Assembly (NCBI RefSeq): GCF_014337925.2
Contig: NZ_CP143423.1
Coordinates: forward strand, 1,518,501 to 1,582,500
Reading direction: 5' to 3'
Length of the DNA stretch: 64,000 bases
From: Roseobacter fucihabitans
Lineage (GTDB): Bacteria > Pseudomonadota > Alphaproteobacteria > Rhodobacterales > Rhodobacteraceae
Each line of letters starts with the position of its first letter. Within the stretch, counting starts at the first letter, position 1. The translations under genes and the position numbers were made by a program. This document shows, one piece after another, positions 27,291 through 35,522 of this stretch. The notes under the pieces are model-generated. The model saw nothing but the letters and a program-made list of their open reading frames with translations, searched no databases and was not told the origin of the DNA.

Positions 27291-28106
27291 TTACAGTCTC
27301 CAGCTTTGGGGCAATTTGTTGTCGCTGAGCCGATCAAGGATGGGCAGCAGGGTTTTGCGCAGCCCATAGCCGTCCTCGCCCAGCAAGCGCGCGACCAGAA
27401 CGCCGGGGCGCAGCAGGCTTGCGCCCCCCTTCGGCCCCAGCATGTCGCGCACCGGTGCGAGATGGCCCTCGGCCTCTGGCGTCACGAACACGATGCTTGC
27501 CATGGCGCCTGCGCCGCCCGCGATGGCCGGTCGCTCCAGCATCGCCGCCACATCACCGTGCAAAGACAGACCGTCGCGATAAAGGATGTCGCCCGCTTGC
27601 CGGATGCTGATCCGATCCTCAAAACGCACATCGTGCAGCTCTTCGCCCATCGCGCGGCGTCCGAACAGGATGGGTTCAACCATCAGGAACCGCGCGCCTG
27701 CGGCCAGATCAACGTCGAGGCTGCGGCGTAGCGCGCAGCCCTCAAAAAGGATGGTTTCCTGCGGCAACCAATCAAGCCGCGCATCCGCCGCAACCTTTAA
27801 TCGGGTGCCCAGATGTCCGGTCTGGCCCGGTTGGGAGCGATAGGCGCGCTCGGCTGCTTGCGTCGTCACGCAAAGATGTGACCCATCCCCGGCCGTCGCG
27901 GATAGGGTAAAATCATCGCCACCGGTAATACCGCCAGCCGTATTGATCAGGATCGCCTCAAGCGGACCGGCGCGGCGCGGGAACAGCAGTTTGAACGCAC
28001 CGGATTGGTGCAGGTCATCGATATGCGAATGACCGGCGCGCTGTTTGCTGGATACCATCGCGGTGCCAATCGCGCGGGGCTGGTCCAGCAAGGTGGGGGT
28101 TCGCAT
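27291..28106 (-). CDS. ureD: Urease accessory protein UreD
   Basis: A 271-residue urease assembly chaperone and first gene of the operon. Characteristic segments are 'GAFKLLFPR', 'LINTAGGITGGD', 'TTQAAERAYRS' and 'WLPQETILFEGCALRRSLDVDLA'. ATG 28106 is chosen; a GTG two codons upstream (28112) is the alternative. UreD docks on the UreABC core and recruits UreF and UreG for nickel transfer. Confidence 0.95.
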   Translation of the reverse strand: MRTPTLLDQPRAIGTAMVSSKQRAGHSHIDDLHQSGAFKLLFPRRAGPLEAILINTAGGITGGDDFTLSATAGDGSHLCVTTQAAERAYRSQPGQTGHLGTRLKVAADARLDWLPQETILFEGCALRRSLDVDLAAGARFLMVEPILFGRRAMGEELHDVRFEDRISIRQAGDILYRDGLSLHGDVAAMLERPAIAGGAGAMASIVFVTPEAEGHLAPVRDMLGPKGGASLLRPGVLVARLLGEDGYGLRKTLLPILDRLSDNKLPQSWRL

Positions 28107-28294
28107 CAGCACAGCTCAGGCCTTGATCATCATGAAAACATCCGCAAAACGTCACATGCGCCGAAGGTGTTGGCTATGGCTGCGGGCACCATCGGTGATC
28201 CGCTTCCAGTATTTGCTCGAAACTTAAGCGTTGTGCCTGCGAAAGCAGCAGCTACGGTTTTGAGGCCGCCGTGCAGGGTGTTGTAATTTGCGCG

Positions 28295-29110
28295 TCAGAA
28301 TGCCCCGCTACTGACGATCACCCTGGGTGTGTCCGGGCCGTGATCCAGCCGCCAGATATGATCGGCCATCGCACGCGGAAAAGCTTTGGTCACCAGCGGA
28401 TCATGACCCGGCACGATTAATTCGCGCTTTGAGGCCAACCGCGCCAGAATATCGAACCCATCGAGCATGTTTTGCAGGTCCACAACAATCGGGAAGGGTT
28501 TGCGGGCAAAGACGTTTTCGTAATAATGCGCCGCATCCGAGGCCAGCACCATCCAACCCGCAGCCGTGCGCACCCGCACCGCCTGCAAACCGCGCGAATG
28601 ACCCCCGATGCAATGCACGCTCACCCCTTCGGCCACCGCACCGTCCCCCTCGTGAAACACCACCTGGCCCGAATAAAGCCGCTTGACCGCCTCACAAATA
28701 TGCCCCGCCGTAAAAGGCATGCGCAGCGTGTCGTGACACATGCAAGGCCCTGTGGCATAGGCCATCTCCGCCACCTGCATGTGCAATTTCGCGTTGGGAA
28801 AAAGATGCAAGCCGCCCGCGTGATCATAGTGCAGATGCGTAACGATCACGCAGGTGATGTCCTCGGGCTTCAAGCCCAGCGGCGCAAGCGAGGCCGCCGG
28901 GTCCTGGCGGATCGGGCGATCCCGCAAGGAAGCCTCAGCGGCATCATAGCCGGTGTCGACAAGGATGACCTCCGCACCGCGCCGCAGCACCCACATGAAA
29001 TAATCCATCGGATGGGGGGCATCGTGGTTGTCATCGAAAATGAAACTGTCCCGACGCGTGCGGCTGTTGCGATCCGCATATTTGACGGCAAAGACCTCCC
29101 AATCGTTCAT
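28295..29110 (-). CDS. Metallo-beta-lactamase-fold hydrolase (N-acyl-homoserine-lactonase-like)
   Basis: A 271-residue MBL-fold enzyme with the dinuclear metal motif 'THLHYDHAGG' (HxHxDH), a downstream 'GGHSRGLQ' histidine, 'LASDAAHYYENV' and the last ligand 'VPGHDP'. These features match the AttM/AiiB branch of lactonases, which open lactone rings including quorum-sensing acyl-homoserine lactones. Start ATG 29110 overlaps the stop of the monooxygenase gene (ATGA). Quorum quenching or opening of a sugar lactone are both possible; the divergent sugar-acid-type dehydrogenases favour a metabolic lactone. Confidence 0.85.
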   Translation of the reverse strand: MNDWEVFAVKYADRNSRTRRDSFIFDDNHDAPHPMDYFMWVLRRGAEVILVDTGYDAAEASLRDRPIRQDPAASLAPLGLKPEDITCVIVTHLHYDHAGGLHLFPNAKLHMQVAEMAYATGPCMCHDTLRMPFTAGHICEAVKRLYSGQVVFHEGDGAVAEGVSVHCIGGHSRGLQAVRVRTAAGWMVLASDAAHYYENVFARKPFPIVVDLQNMLDGFDILARLASKRELIVPGHDPLVTKAFPRAMADHIWRLDHGPDTPRVIVSSGAF

Positions 29111-29397
29111 TGGCGTACCGATGTGTAGGTTTTGACGGATTTTTCGGCGATCATGGCGGCGGTTGCCTTATCGAAGGCCTGGAAATGGAGGGTGGAGAGA
29201 TGCGCCCTGAACGCGGCTTCGTCACTATAGAGTTCGTAGAGGAATACCTCATCGGGGCGCGCGGGATCGGTGGCGATGTCAAACCGGTGGCACCCCGGCT
29301 CATCGGCAAGCGAGGTTGCCGCATTCTGCTGCATCAAGGGCATGAACTGTGCAAAATGCTCGGGTGGAATGGAAAAGGTAACGACAACTGCGAACAT
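29107..29397 (-). CDS. ABM-domain (YgiN-like) monooxygenase
   Basis: A 96-residue antibiotic-biosynthesis-monooxygenase fold protein: 'FSIPPEHFAQFMPLMQQNAATSLADEPGCHRFDI' and 'FLYELYSDEAAFRAHLSTLHFQAF' are the standard ferredoxin-like segments. Members are cofactor-free quinol oxygenases or small regulatory dimers. It begins a two-gene operon with the MBL hydrolase and starts about 35 bases from the 18-bp palindrome. Confidence 0.88.
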   Translation of the reverse strand: MFAVVVTFSIPPEHFAQFMPLMQQNAATSLADEPGCHRFDIATDPARPDEVFLYELYSDEAAFRAHLSTLHFQAFDKATAAMIAEKSVKTYTSVRQ

Positions 29398-29431
29398 GAT
29401 ATTCCTTGCTTGTGAGGGCTTTCAAATCAAC

Positions 29432-29449
29432 GTATGCATTAATGCATAC
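29432..29449. promoter_or_regulatory. Perfect 18-bp palindrome in divergent promoter
   Basis: GTATGCATTAATGCATAC reads identically on both strands and lies in the 134-bp gap between the ABM/MBL operon and the dehydrogenase pair. GTAT...ATAC dyads are typical of GntR (FadR/VanR-type) operators. No regulator gene lies next to it. Confidence 0.7.
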
Positions 29450-29531
29450 ATTAAATGCGCGATTGGCGTCATCCCAAATCTGACCTTGATCGTTTCGCCC
29501 ATTACCAAAGACCAAGGGATTGCAAAGATCA

Positions 29532-30620
29532 ATGAAAGATAACTTCGACATTGCTGTTTTTCACGGCGACGGAATAGGGCCGGAAATCATGGCTCCGACG
29601 TTGGATATCCTGCGCGATCTGGCCAGCCTTGGGGGGTATCGGTTATCGTTTCATGACTGCGCGGCGGGGGCGGCGCATTACGCCAAGACAGGGGAGTCGT
29701 TGCCCGCCATGTCGATGCAGACCGCGCGCCAGTCCGATGCGATCTTATTGTCTGCAATGGGGCTCCCATCGGTGCGGTATAAGGATGGCACTGAAATTTC
29801 ACCGCAGATCGAGCTGCGCAAGGCCTTGAACCTCTTTGCTGGTGTGCGCCCGGTGCGTATTTTTCCCGGACAAAAGACACCCCTGAACATGCCCGAAGGC
29901 CGTGAGGTGGATTTCGTTCTGATCCGCGAAAGTACCGAAGGGCTGTTTCATACGCAGGGGCGGGGCGAGGTGTCCCAAAACGAGGCCCGCGAAACGCTTC
30001 TGATCACGCGTGAGACCTCGGAGCTTTTGTTCAGGTTTGCCTTCAACCTGGCACGCGAACGCAAGGCCGCCGGGCGCGGCAAAGGGCTTGTGACCTGTGT
30101 GGACAAGGCCAATGTCTTTCGCGCCTTCGCGTTTTTCCGCGAGATCTTTGATGCGCAAGCCGCGAACTATCCCGATCTGCAAAACGATCACGCCTATGTC
30201 GATGCGATGGCGCTCTGGTTTGTGCAGCGGCCCTGGGATTTTGATGTTCTGGTCACCGAAAACATGTTTGGTGACATTCTCTCCGATCTGGGGGCCGGTC
30301 TGATGGGGGGGCTGGGTGTGGCACCTTCCGCCGATATCGGGTTGCATCACGCGGTGTTCCAGCCCTGCCACGGCTCGGCGCCCGATATCGCGGGGCAGGG
30401 GATTGCGAACCCGCTGGCGATGATCCTGTCGGCGGCGATGATGCTGGAATGGCTGGGGCTGCGTGAAGGCCATGCGCGGATGGCGGCGGATGGGGCGCAA
30501 CTGCGCGATGCGACCGAGGCGGTGATTGCGCAGGGCGATGTGTTGACCGGTGATCTTGGAGGCTCTGCGCGCACGCTTGAAGCTGCGGGGGCCGTCAGCG
30601 CGGCCCTGAAGGGGGCATGA
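29532..30620 (+). CDS. Isopropylmalate/isocitrate/tartrate dehydrogenase family protein
   Basis: A 362-residue beta-decarboxylating dehydrogenase: 'FHGDGIGPEIM' at the start, 'LIRESTEGLF' in the substrate loop, and 'CVDKANVFRAF' plus 'VTENMFGDILSDLGAGLMGGLG' with the metal aspartates. The family oxidises and decarboxylates (R)-2-hydroxy diacids with Mg2+/Mn2+ and NAD(P)+. No leuCD genes are adjacent, so biosynthetic LeuB is unlikely; tartrate- or malate-type catabolism fits better. ATG 29532 is chosen over TTG 29520. Its stop overlaps the next gene (ATGA). Confidence 0.87.
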   Translation: MKDNFDIAVFHGDGIGPEIMAPTLDILRDLASLGGYRLSFHDCAAGAAHYAKTGESLPAMSMQTARQSDAILLSAMGLPSVRYKDGTEISPQIELRKALNLFAGVRPVRIFPGQKTPLNMPEGREVDFVLIRESTEGLFHTQGRGEVSQNEARETLLITRETSELLFRFAFNLARERKAAGRGKGLVTCVDKANVFRAFAFFREIFDAQAANYPDLQNDHAYVDAMALWFVQRPWDFDVLVTENMFGDILSDLGAGLMGGLGVAPSADIGLHHAVFQPCHGSAPDIAGQGIANPLAMILSAAMMLEWLGLREGHARMAADGAQLRDATEAVIAQGDVLTGDLGGSARTLEAAGAVSAALKGA

Positions 30621-31654
30621 TGGCGCGCGCGCCGCTGCGTGTCGCCTGCGTCGGGGCGGGATATTTCAGCCAGTTCAATTACGGCGCATGGGCGCGTCTG
30701 AATGAGGTCACCTGTGTGGGAGCCGCCGATCACGATATCGCGCGGGCAAAAGCCACCGGTCTGCCCGCCTTTGACGATCTGGGTGACATGCTGGCCCGCA
30801 CAAGCCCCGATATCCTAGACATTATCCTGCCGCCCATGGCCCATCATGCGGCCGTTTCCACCGCTGTGACGGCGGGTATCAAAACGATCATCTGCCAGAA
30901 ACCGTTTTGTCAGGATCTCAGGGAGGCAACGGCGCTGGTGGCACTGGCCAAGCAGCATGGCGCGCGGCTGGTGATCCATGAGAATTTCCGTTTCATGCCG
31001 TGGTACCGCGCGATCAAGACCGAAATTGACGCCGGGCGCATCGGCACGCCCTTGCAGGCCAGTTTCCGTCTGCGCCCCGGTGACGGGCAGGGCGCGCGGG
31101 CTTATCTCGACCGCCAGCCCTATTTCCAGCAGATGCCGCGCTTCCTGATCCATGAAACGGGTGTGCATTGGGTTGACACCTTCCGGTTTCTCTTTGGCAA
31201 CCCATTGGCGGTCTATGCAGACCTGCGCCGTATCAATCCGGCGATCCGGGGCGAGGATGCGGGCTTCGTGATTTTCGATCACCCCGCAGGCGTGCGCACG
31301 CTCTTTGATGGCAACCGCCATTGCGACCACCGCGCTGACAATCAGCGCCGCACGATGGGAGAGGCGTTTTTCGAGGGCAGCGACGGGGTTTTGACGCTTT
31401 TGGGCGATGGCAGTGTTACTTTCCGTGGGCAGGGCGACATGGCGCAGGAAACGGTTTTGCCGCCTGATACCCGGGAGGGATTTGGCGGGGATTGTGTTTA
31501 TCATCTGCAACATCACGTGGTCCGTGCGCTGTTGGACAATGCCCCACTGGAGAATGAGGCGCGCGATTATCTGGAAGTGATCCGGATCAAGGATGCGATC
31601 TACGCCTCCGCCGAAACGGGCCGGAAAATCGACCTTTTTGAGGCTGGCGCGTAG
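30617..31654 (+). CDS. Gfo/Idh/MocA-family oxidoreductase
   Basis: A 345-residue protein with an N-terminal Rossmann fold ('RVACVGAGYFSQFNYGAWARL') and the family's C-terminal substrate domain. The usual E-K-P lysine motif appears as 'CQKPFCQD', with Q replacing E, and the catalytic-histidine region is 'HETGVHWVDTFRFLFG'. Members oxidise or reduce sugars, inositols and related compounds with NAD(P). Coupled through ATGA to the preceding dehydrogenase. Substrate unknown; the conserved lysine is kept, so it is probably active. Confidence 0.85.
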   Translation: MMARAPLRVACVGAGYFSQFNYGAWARLNEVTCVGAADHDIARAKATGLPAFDDLGDMLARTSPDILDIILPPMAHHAAVSTAVTAGIKTIICQKPFCQDLREATALVALAKQHGARLVIHENFRFMPWYRAIKTEIDAGRIGTPLQASFRLRPGDGQGARAYLDRQPYFQQMPRFLIHETGVHWVDTFRFLFGNPLAVYADLRRINPAIRGEDAGFVIFDHPAGVRTLFDGNRHCDHRADNQRRTMGEAFFEGSDGVLTLLGDGSVTFRGQGDMAQETVLPPDTREGFGGDCVYHLQHHVVRALLDNAPLENEARDYLEVIRIKDAIYASAETGRKIDLFEAGA

Positions 31655-31657
31655 CGA

Positions 31658-32467
31658 TTATATCACCACTCGATCGCGCTTGCGGTTGATCTCGCGGATG
31701 ACGCTGTAAACCGTGGCGCGCGACGTCTTGGCATTGTCCGGCGAGGCGGCGTTTTCGATTGTCATGGAAAAACGCCCGGCGGGGCTTTCCACACTACAGC
31801 TGTGACAATTGCCTGTGGCTGCGGGGTCCGCGATCAATGCCACACGCGTGGCCTCAAACCCCGCGCCAGCAAGGGCGAGGGTTGCGGCGACATTGGCGTT
31901 TTTGGGATAGGATGTGGCGGCCTTGCGGGCATTCCCCTCAAAGAAGACATGCGCCTCGCGCAACCCATCAAGATCACAGGCCTGCGCCGCTGGCGTTCCG
32001 GCCCATGCGGCGGGGGGCTTGGTGCCGCGGTAGGTGACGTTTACCCCGCCCGCCAAGGCCAGAGCCGACAAAAGGTCAATGCCGCCGATAGCCCCCGAGG
32101 GCAGGATCAGTTGCGCATTGCCAGCCTGAGCGGCTTGTTGCAAGCGCTGTGCCAAATCGGAATCGGCCATGGCACCGATGGAAACAAGAACAAGATCAAA
32201 CCCCGCGTGCAGCACCGCGACCCCGGCCTCTGCAACGGCGTGATGTCCGGCGCATTCCACCACCAGATCCGGGGCACCCTGCAAAAGATCTGACAGCTGG
32301 TCGGTCACCTGAACCACAGGGGCCGCGTGCTTGAGAGCGGCGTCGTCCTGCGCCCGGCCAAGCGATGTCGGCCGCACCAGGACCGTCAGACGGGCAACCG
32401 GGCGCTCTGCGAGCCATGCCACGGTCGATTGTGCGATATTGCCATATCCGATAAGTGCCAGATGCAT
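31658..32467 (-). CDS. Aspartate dehydrogenase-like protein (NadX family)
   Basis: A 269-residue protein with a Rossmann start 'LALIGYGNIAQSTVAWLAE', 'DLVVECAGHHAVAEAGVAVLHAGFDLVLVSIGAMAD', and the C-terminal 'YPKNANVAATLALAGAGFEATRVALIADP' with the conserved catalytic-histidine region in 'GNCHSCSVESPAG'. The family converts L-aspartate to iminoaspartate/oxaloacetate. It is convergent with the Gfo/Idh gene, four bases apart, and divergent from ltnD across the repeat region. No nadA or nadB lies nearby, so a catabolic role or a related substrate is possible. Confidence 0.84.
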   Translation of the reverse strand: MHLALIGYGNIAQSTVAWLAERPVARLTVLVRPTSLGRAQDDAALKHAAPVVQVTDQLSDLLQGAPDLVVECAGHHAVAEAGVAVLHAGFDLVLVSIGAMADSDLAQRLQQAAQAGNAQLILPSGAIGGIDLLSALALAGGVNVTYRGTKPPAAWAGTPAAQACDLDGLREAHVFFEGNARKAATSYPKNANVAATLALAGAGFEATRVALIADPAATGNCHSCSVESPAGRFSMTIENAASPDNAKTSRATVYSVIREINRKRDRVVI

Positions 32468-32492
32468 GCCGGTTCCCCCGTTTTAACGGCTT

Positions 32493-32534
32493 TTATATGC
32501 CACATTTTGCCGATTATATGCCACATTTTGCCGA
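32493..32534. repeat. Perfect tandem 21-bp repeat (two copies) with a third related half-site
   Basis: Two exact 21-bp units abut at 32493-32513 and 32514-32534, each containing ATATGCCACAT (32495-32505 and 32516-32526). A near copy, ATATGGCACAT, lies at 32612-32622, close to the ltnD start and just after a TATAGT -10-like hexamer (32600-32605). A 21-bp period is two helical turns, placing bound proteins on the same DNA face. Probably regulator sites for the C4 sugar-acid genes and/or the divergent gene. Confidence 0.8.
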
Positions 32535-32675
32535 TGTGCGATGTGGTTGAAAAACCGCGGTTCCAGGGAGGCGGCCAGAACCGATGGCGAAACCCGTTTT
32601 ATAGTGCAACGATATGGCACATAGTGAACAGATGTTTTTGCCCTGGTGCAGAGATCATAGATGGAGATTGAACAC

Positions 32676-33575
32676 ATGGCGCAAAAAGTTGCGGTCATCG
32701 GCTTGGGCTCGATGGGTTTCGGAATTGCAGCTTCACTGCTGCGGGCGGGGCATGAAACCTTTGGTTTCGATGTCAGCGCGGCACGGGTGGCGGATTTCAT
32801 AGCTCAAGGGGGGGCTGTGGGCGATCTCTCCGAAGTTGCGGGTGATCTGGATGCGGTGGTCGTCGTGGTGCTCAATGCCGCGCAAACCGAGGATGTGCTA
32901 TTTGGCGCAGAAGGCGTCGTGCCAAGGCTCAAGCCCGGCGCGGTCGTGCTGGCTTGTGCCACGGTCGCGCCCGACGTGGCGCGCCGCCTGGCCGCCCACG
33001 CCTCAGAGCATGGCGTGCAATATATCGACGGGCCGATTTCTGGCGGGGCGGTGAAGGCGGCTGCGGGCCAGCTCTCGGTCATGGCCTCCGGCAGTACGGC
33101 GGCATTTGCAGCCGCGCGCCCCGTGCTGGATGCCATCGCGCAGACGGTGTTTGAATTGGGCGATGAGGCGGGTGCCGGATCGGCCATGAAGGCCGTCAAT
33201 CAAATGCTCGCGGGCGTTCACATCGCGACCATGGCCGAAGCCTTGACCTTTGGCATGACCCAAGGGATCAGCCCGGATAAATTCGTTGAGGTGATCAGTA
33301 AATGCGCCGGTACCAGCTGGATGCTGGAAAACCGCGCGCCCCATATCGTGGCGGGTGATTACACGCCCCATAGCGCGGTCAATATCTGGCTCAAGGATCT
33401 CGGGATCGTGCTGGATATCGCCAAAGGTGACAATTTCAGCGCGCCAATTACTGCCGCCGCCTTGCAGCAATTCATCGCCGCCGCCGGGCAGGGCTTGGGC
33501 GGTGAGGATGATGCCGCCGTGGCCAAGGTTTATGCCCGAAACGCGGGATTGAAACTGCCGGGCGCGCAATCATGA
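32676..33575 (+). CDS. ltnD: 2-hydroxy-acid dehydrogenase of the LtnD type (threonate/erythronate dehydrogenase)
   Basis: A 299-residue beta-hydroxyacid dehydrogenase: 'AVIGLGSMGFGIAASLLRAG' binds NAD(P), 'YIDGPISGGAVKAAAGQLSVMASG' is the substrate loop, and 'GSAMKAVNQMLAGVH' holds the catalytic lysine. Next to otnK and otnC it matches LtnD, which oxidises L-threonate (or D-erythronate for related enzymes) at C2 to 2-oxo-tetronate. ATG 32676 is preferred because GGAG lies about ten bases upstream; ATG 32661 is an alternative. First gene of a four-gene catabolic operon. Confidence 0.87.
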   Translation: MAQKVAVIGLGSMGFGIAASLLRAGHETFGFDVSAARVADFIAQGGAVGDLSEVAGDLDAVVVVVLNAAQTEDVLFGAEGVVPRLKPGAVVLACATVAPDVARRLAAHASEHGVQYIDGPISGGAVKAAAGQLSVMASGSTAAFAAARPVLDAIAQTVFELGDEAGAGSAMKAVNQMLAGVHIATMAEALTFGMTQGISPDKFVEVISKCAGTSWMLENRAPHIVAGDYTPHSAVNIWLKDLGIVLDIAKGDNFSAPITAAALQQFIAAAGQGLGGEDDAAVAKVYARNAGLKLPGAQS

Positions 33576-33606
33576 CAGGGTACGCAATGAACGGAACGGG
33601 GTATTC

Positions 33607-34875
33607 ATGACAACGCTTCTGGGCTGTATCGCCGATGATTTTACCGGGGCCACGGATCTGGCCGGATTGCTGGCGCGCAGCGGGGTAAAGGTCTCGCTGC
33701 GCATCGGTGTGCCTGCTGAACCGCCCAAGGATACCGCCGCCTTTGAGGTCATCGCGCTGAAATCGCGCACTGCGCCTGTGGACGCGGCGGTGGCTGAATG
33801 TCGCGCCGCGCTCGCGTGGTTGCAGGCGGCAGGAGCCAAGCGGTTTTTCTGGAAGTATTGCTCGACCTTTGACAGCACAGCGCAGGGTAATATCGGACCC
33901 GTGGCGGAGGCGCTGATGCGCGACATTGACACCGCGCAGACGATCTATTGCCCTGCATTCCCCGAAAACGGGCGGTCAATCTTCATGGGCAATCTCTTTG
34001 TGGGACAACAACCGCTGAATGAAAGCCCGATGAAGGATCACCCGTTGACCCCGATGCGGGACAGCAACCTGATGCGCTTGCTGAGCCCCCAGGTGACCCA
34101 GCCGGTCGGTCTGGTGGACCGCTTGACCGTGGCGCGCGGGGCAGGGGCCATCAAGGCCGCCCTTGCGCAATTGGCGGATCAGAACATCGCGCATGTGGTG
34201 GTGGATGCGGTGGCGGATGCGGACCTTGTGCAGATCGCGTCGGCTTGTCGGGATATGCCGTTGATGACGGGCGGCAGTGCTGTGGCGATGCCGCTGCCGG
34301 ATCTTTATGTGCAGGACGGATTGTTGAGCCGTGAGGCAGCACAGGCACAGGTCCACAAGGTCGATCCGGGGGCGGTTATCCTGTCAGGCAGTTGTTCGGC
34401 AATGACCCGGAGCCAGGTCGCGCAATATTGCCGGACCGCGCCGGGGTTTCGCCTTGATCCGCTGGCGTTGGCGCAGGAGGGGGCTGGACCAGCACTGGCT
34501 TGGCTCGCGGCGCAGACGTTGGAGACCACCCCCATACTCTATGCGACGGCGGAACCGGATGAGGTGCGCCGCGCGCAACACGCGCTTGGCACCGCCCGCG
34601 CGGGTGACATCGTCGAAGACGCCCTGGCGCAGATCGCCCTGGCCGCATTGGAGCGCGGCAGGCGTCGTTTCGTTGTGGCGGGCGGGGAAACATCAGGGGC
34701 GGTCACCAAGGCGCTGGGCGTGGACCGGCTTGATATCGGGGCGGAAATTGCGCCGGGTGTGCCCTGGACCTATTGCCAAAGCGGCGGACATTCTATCGCG
34801 CTGGCGCTGAAATCTGGGAATTTTGGGGCGGTGGATTTCTTTGCTGAGGCGCTGGCCTGTCTGGAGGCCACATGA
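33607..34875 (+). CDS. otnK: 3-oxo-tetronate kinase OtnK
   Basis: A 422-residue four-carbon acid sugar kinase (formerly DUF1537). The N-terminal 'LGCIADDFTGATDLAGLLARSGV' and C-terminal 'FVVAGGETSGAVTKALGVD' with 'YCQSGGHSIALALKSGNFG' are family signatures for substrate and ATP binding. The enzyme phosphorylates 3-oxo-tetronate at C4. The stop overlaps otnC (ATGA). Confidence 0.92.
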   Translation: MTTLLGCIADDFTGATDLAGLLARSGVKVSLRIGVPAEPPKDTAAFEVIALKSRTAPVDAAVAECRAALAWLQAAGAKRFFWKYCSTFDSTAQGNIGPVAEALMRDIDTAQTIYCPAFPENGRSIFMGNLFVGQQPLNESPMKDHPLTPMRDSNLMRLLSPQVTQPVGLVDRLTVARGAGAIKAALAQLADQNIAHVVVDAVADADLVQIASACRDMPLMTGGSAVAMPLPDLYVQDGLLSREAAQAQVHKVDPGAVILSGSCSAMTRSQVAQYCRTAPGFRLDPLALAQEGAGPALAWLAAQTLETTPILYATAEPDEVRRAQHALGTARAGDIVEDALAQIALAALERGRRRFVVAGGETSGAVTKALGVDRLDIGAEIAPGVPWTYCQSGGHSIALALKSGNFGAVDFFAEALACLEAT

Positions 34876-35522
34876 GCCCGGACAGCGCCCTGCGCGAAGA
34901 CATTTGCAGGCTGGCCAAATCGCTCTTTGAGCGCGGGCTGACCGGGGGCAGCACCGGCAATATCTCCGCGCGCACCCAGGACGGTGGTTTGCTGGTCTCA
35001 CCGACGAGCACAAGCTTCGGCAGGCTCGATCCCGCGCGCCTCAGCCATTTCGACCCCACAGGGGCGTTGATCGAAGGCGACCCGCCCACAAAGGAAATGC
35101 CATTGCATTCCGCGTTTTACGATACACGCAGCACGGCAGGGGCGGTGGTGCATCTGCATTCCTGCCACGCCGTTGCCTGGTCGATGATGCCCGGCGTGGA
35201 CCCCGATAACTTCCTGCCGCCGATGACGCCCTATGCGATCATGAAGCTGGGACGGGTCAAGCTGCTGCCATTTTATCGCCCCGGTGATCCGGCCATGGGG
35301 GCGGCGGTGCGCGGGCTGGCAGGCAAGCGTAGCGCGGTCATGCTGGCCAATCACGGGCCGGTGGTTGCGGGCAAGGATGTCGAGGCCGCCTGCAATGCCA
35401 TCGAGGAACTCGAAGACACCGCGCGGCTGGCCATGTTGATGCGCGGCTTTGACGCGCGGATGCTGAGCGCGGGCCAAATCAATGACGTGGTGACGCATTT
35501 TGAAGTGGAGTGGGACGCATGA
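34872..35522 (+). CDS. otnC: 3-oxo-tetronate 4-phosphate decarboxylase OtnC
   Basis: A 216-residue class II aldolase/adducin-family protein with metal ligands in 'HSAFYDTRSTAGAVVHLHSCHAVAWSM' (HxH type) and 'ANHGPVVAGKDVEAACNAIEELED'. Together with OtnK it converts the phosphorylated 3-oxo acid to dihydroxyacetone phosphate and CO2. Overlaps both neighbours by ATGA junctions, indicating a tightly coupled operon. Confidence 0.9.
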   Translation: MSPDSALREDICRLAKSLFERGLTGGSTGNISARTQDGGLLVSPTSTSFGRLDPARLSHFDPTGALIEGDPPTKEMPLHSAFYDTRSTAGAVVHLHSCHAVAWSMMPGVDPDNFLPPMTPYAIMKLGRVKLLPFYRPGDPAMGAAVRGLAGKRSAVMLANHGPVVAGKDVEAACNAIEELEDTARLAMLMRGFDARMLSAGQINDVVTHFEVEWDA

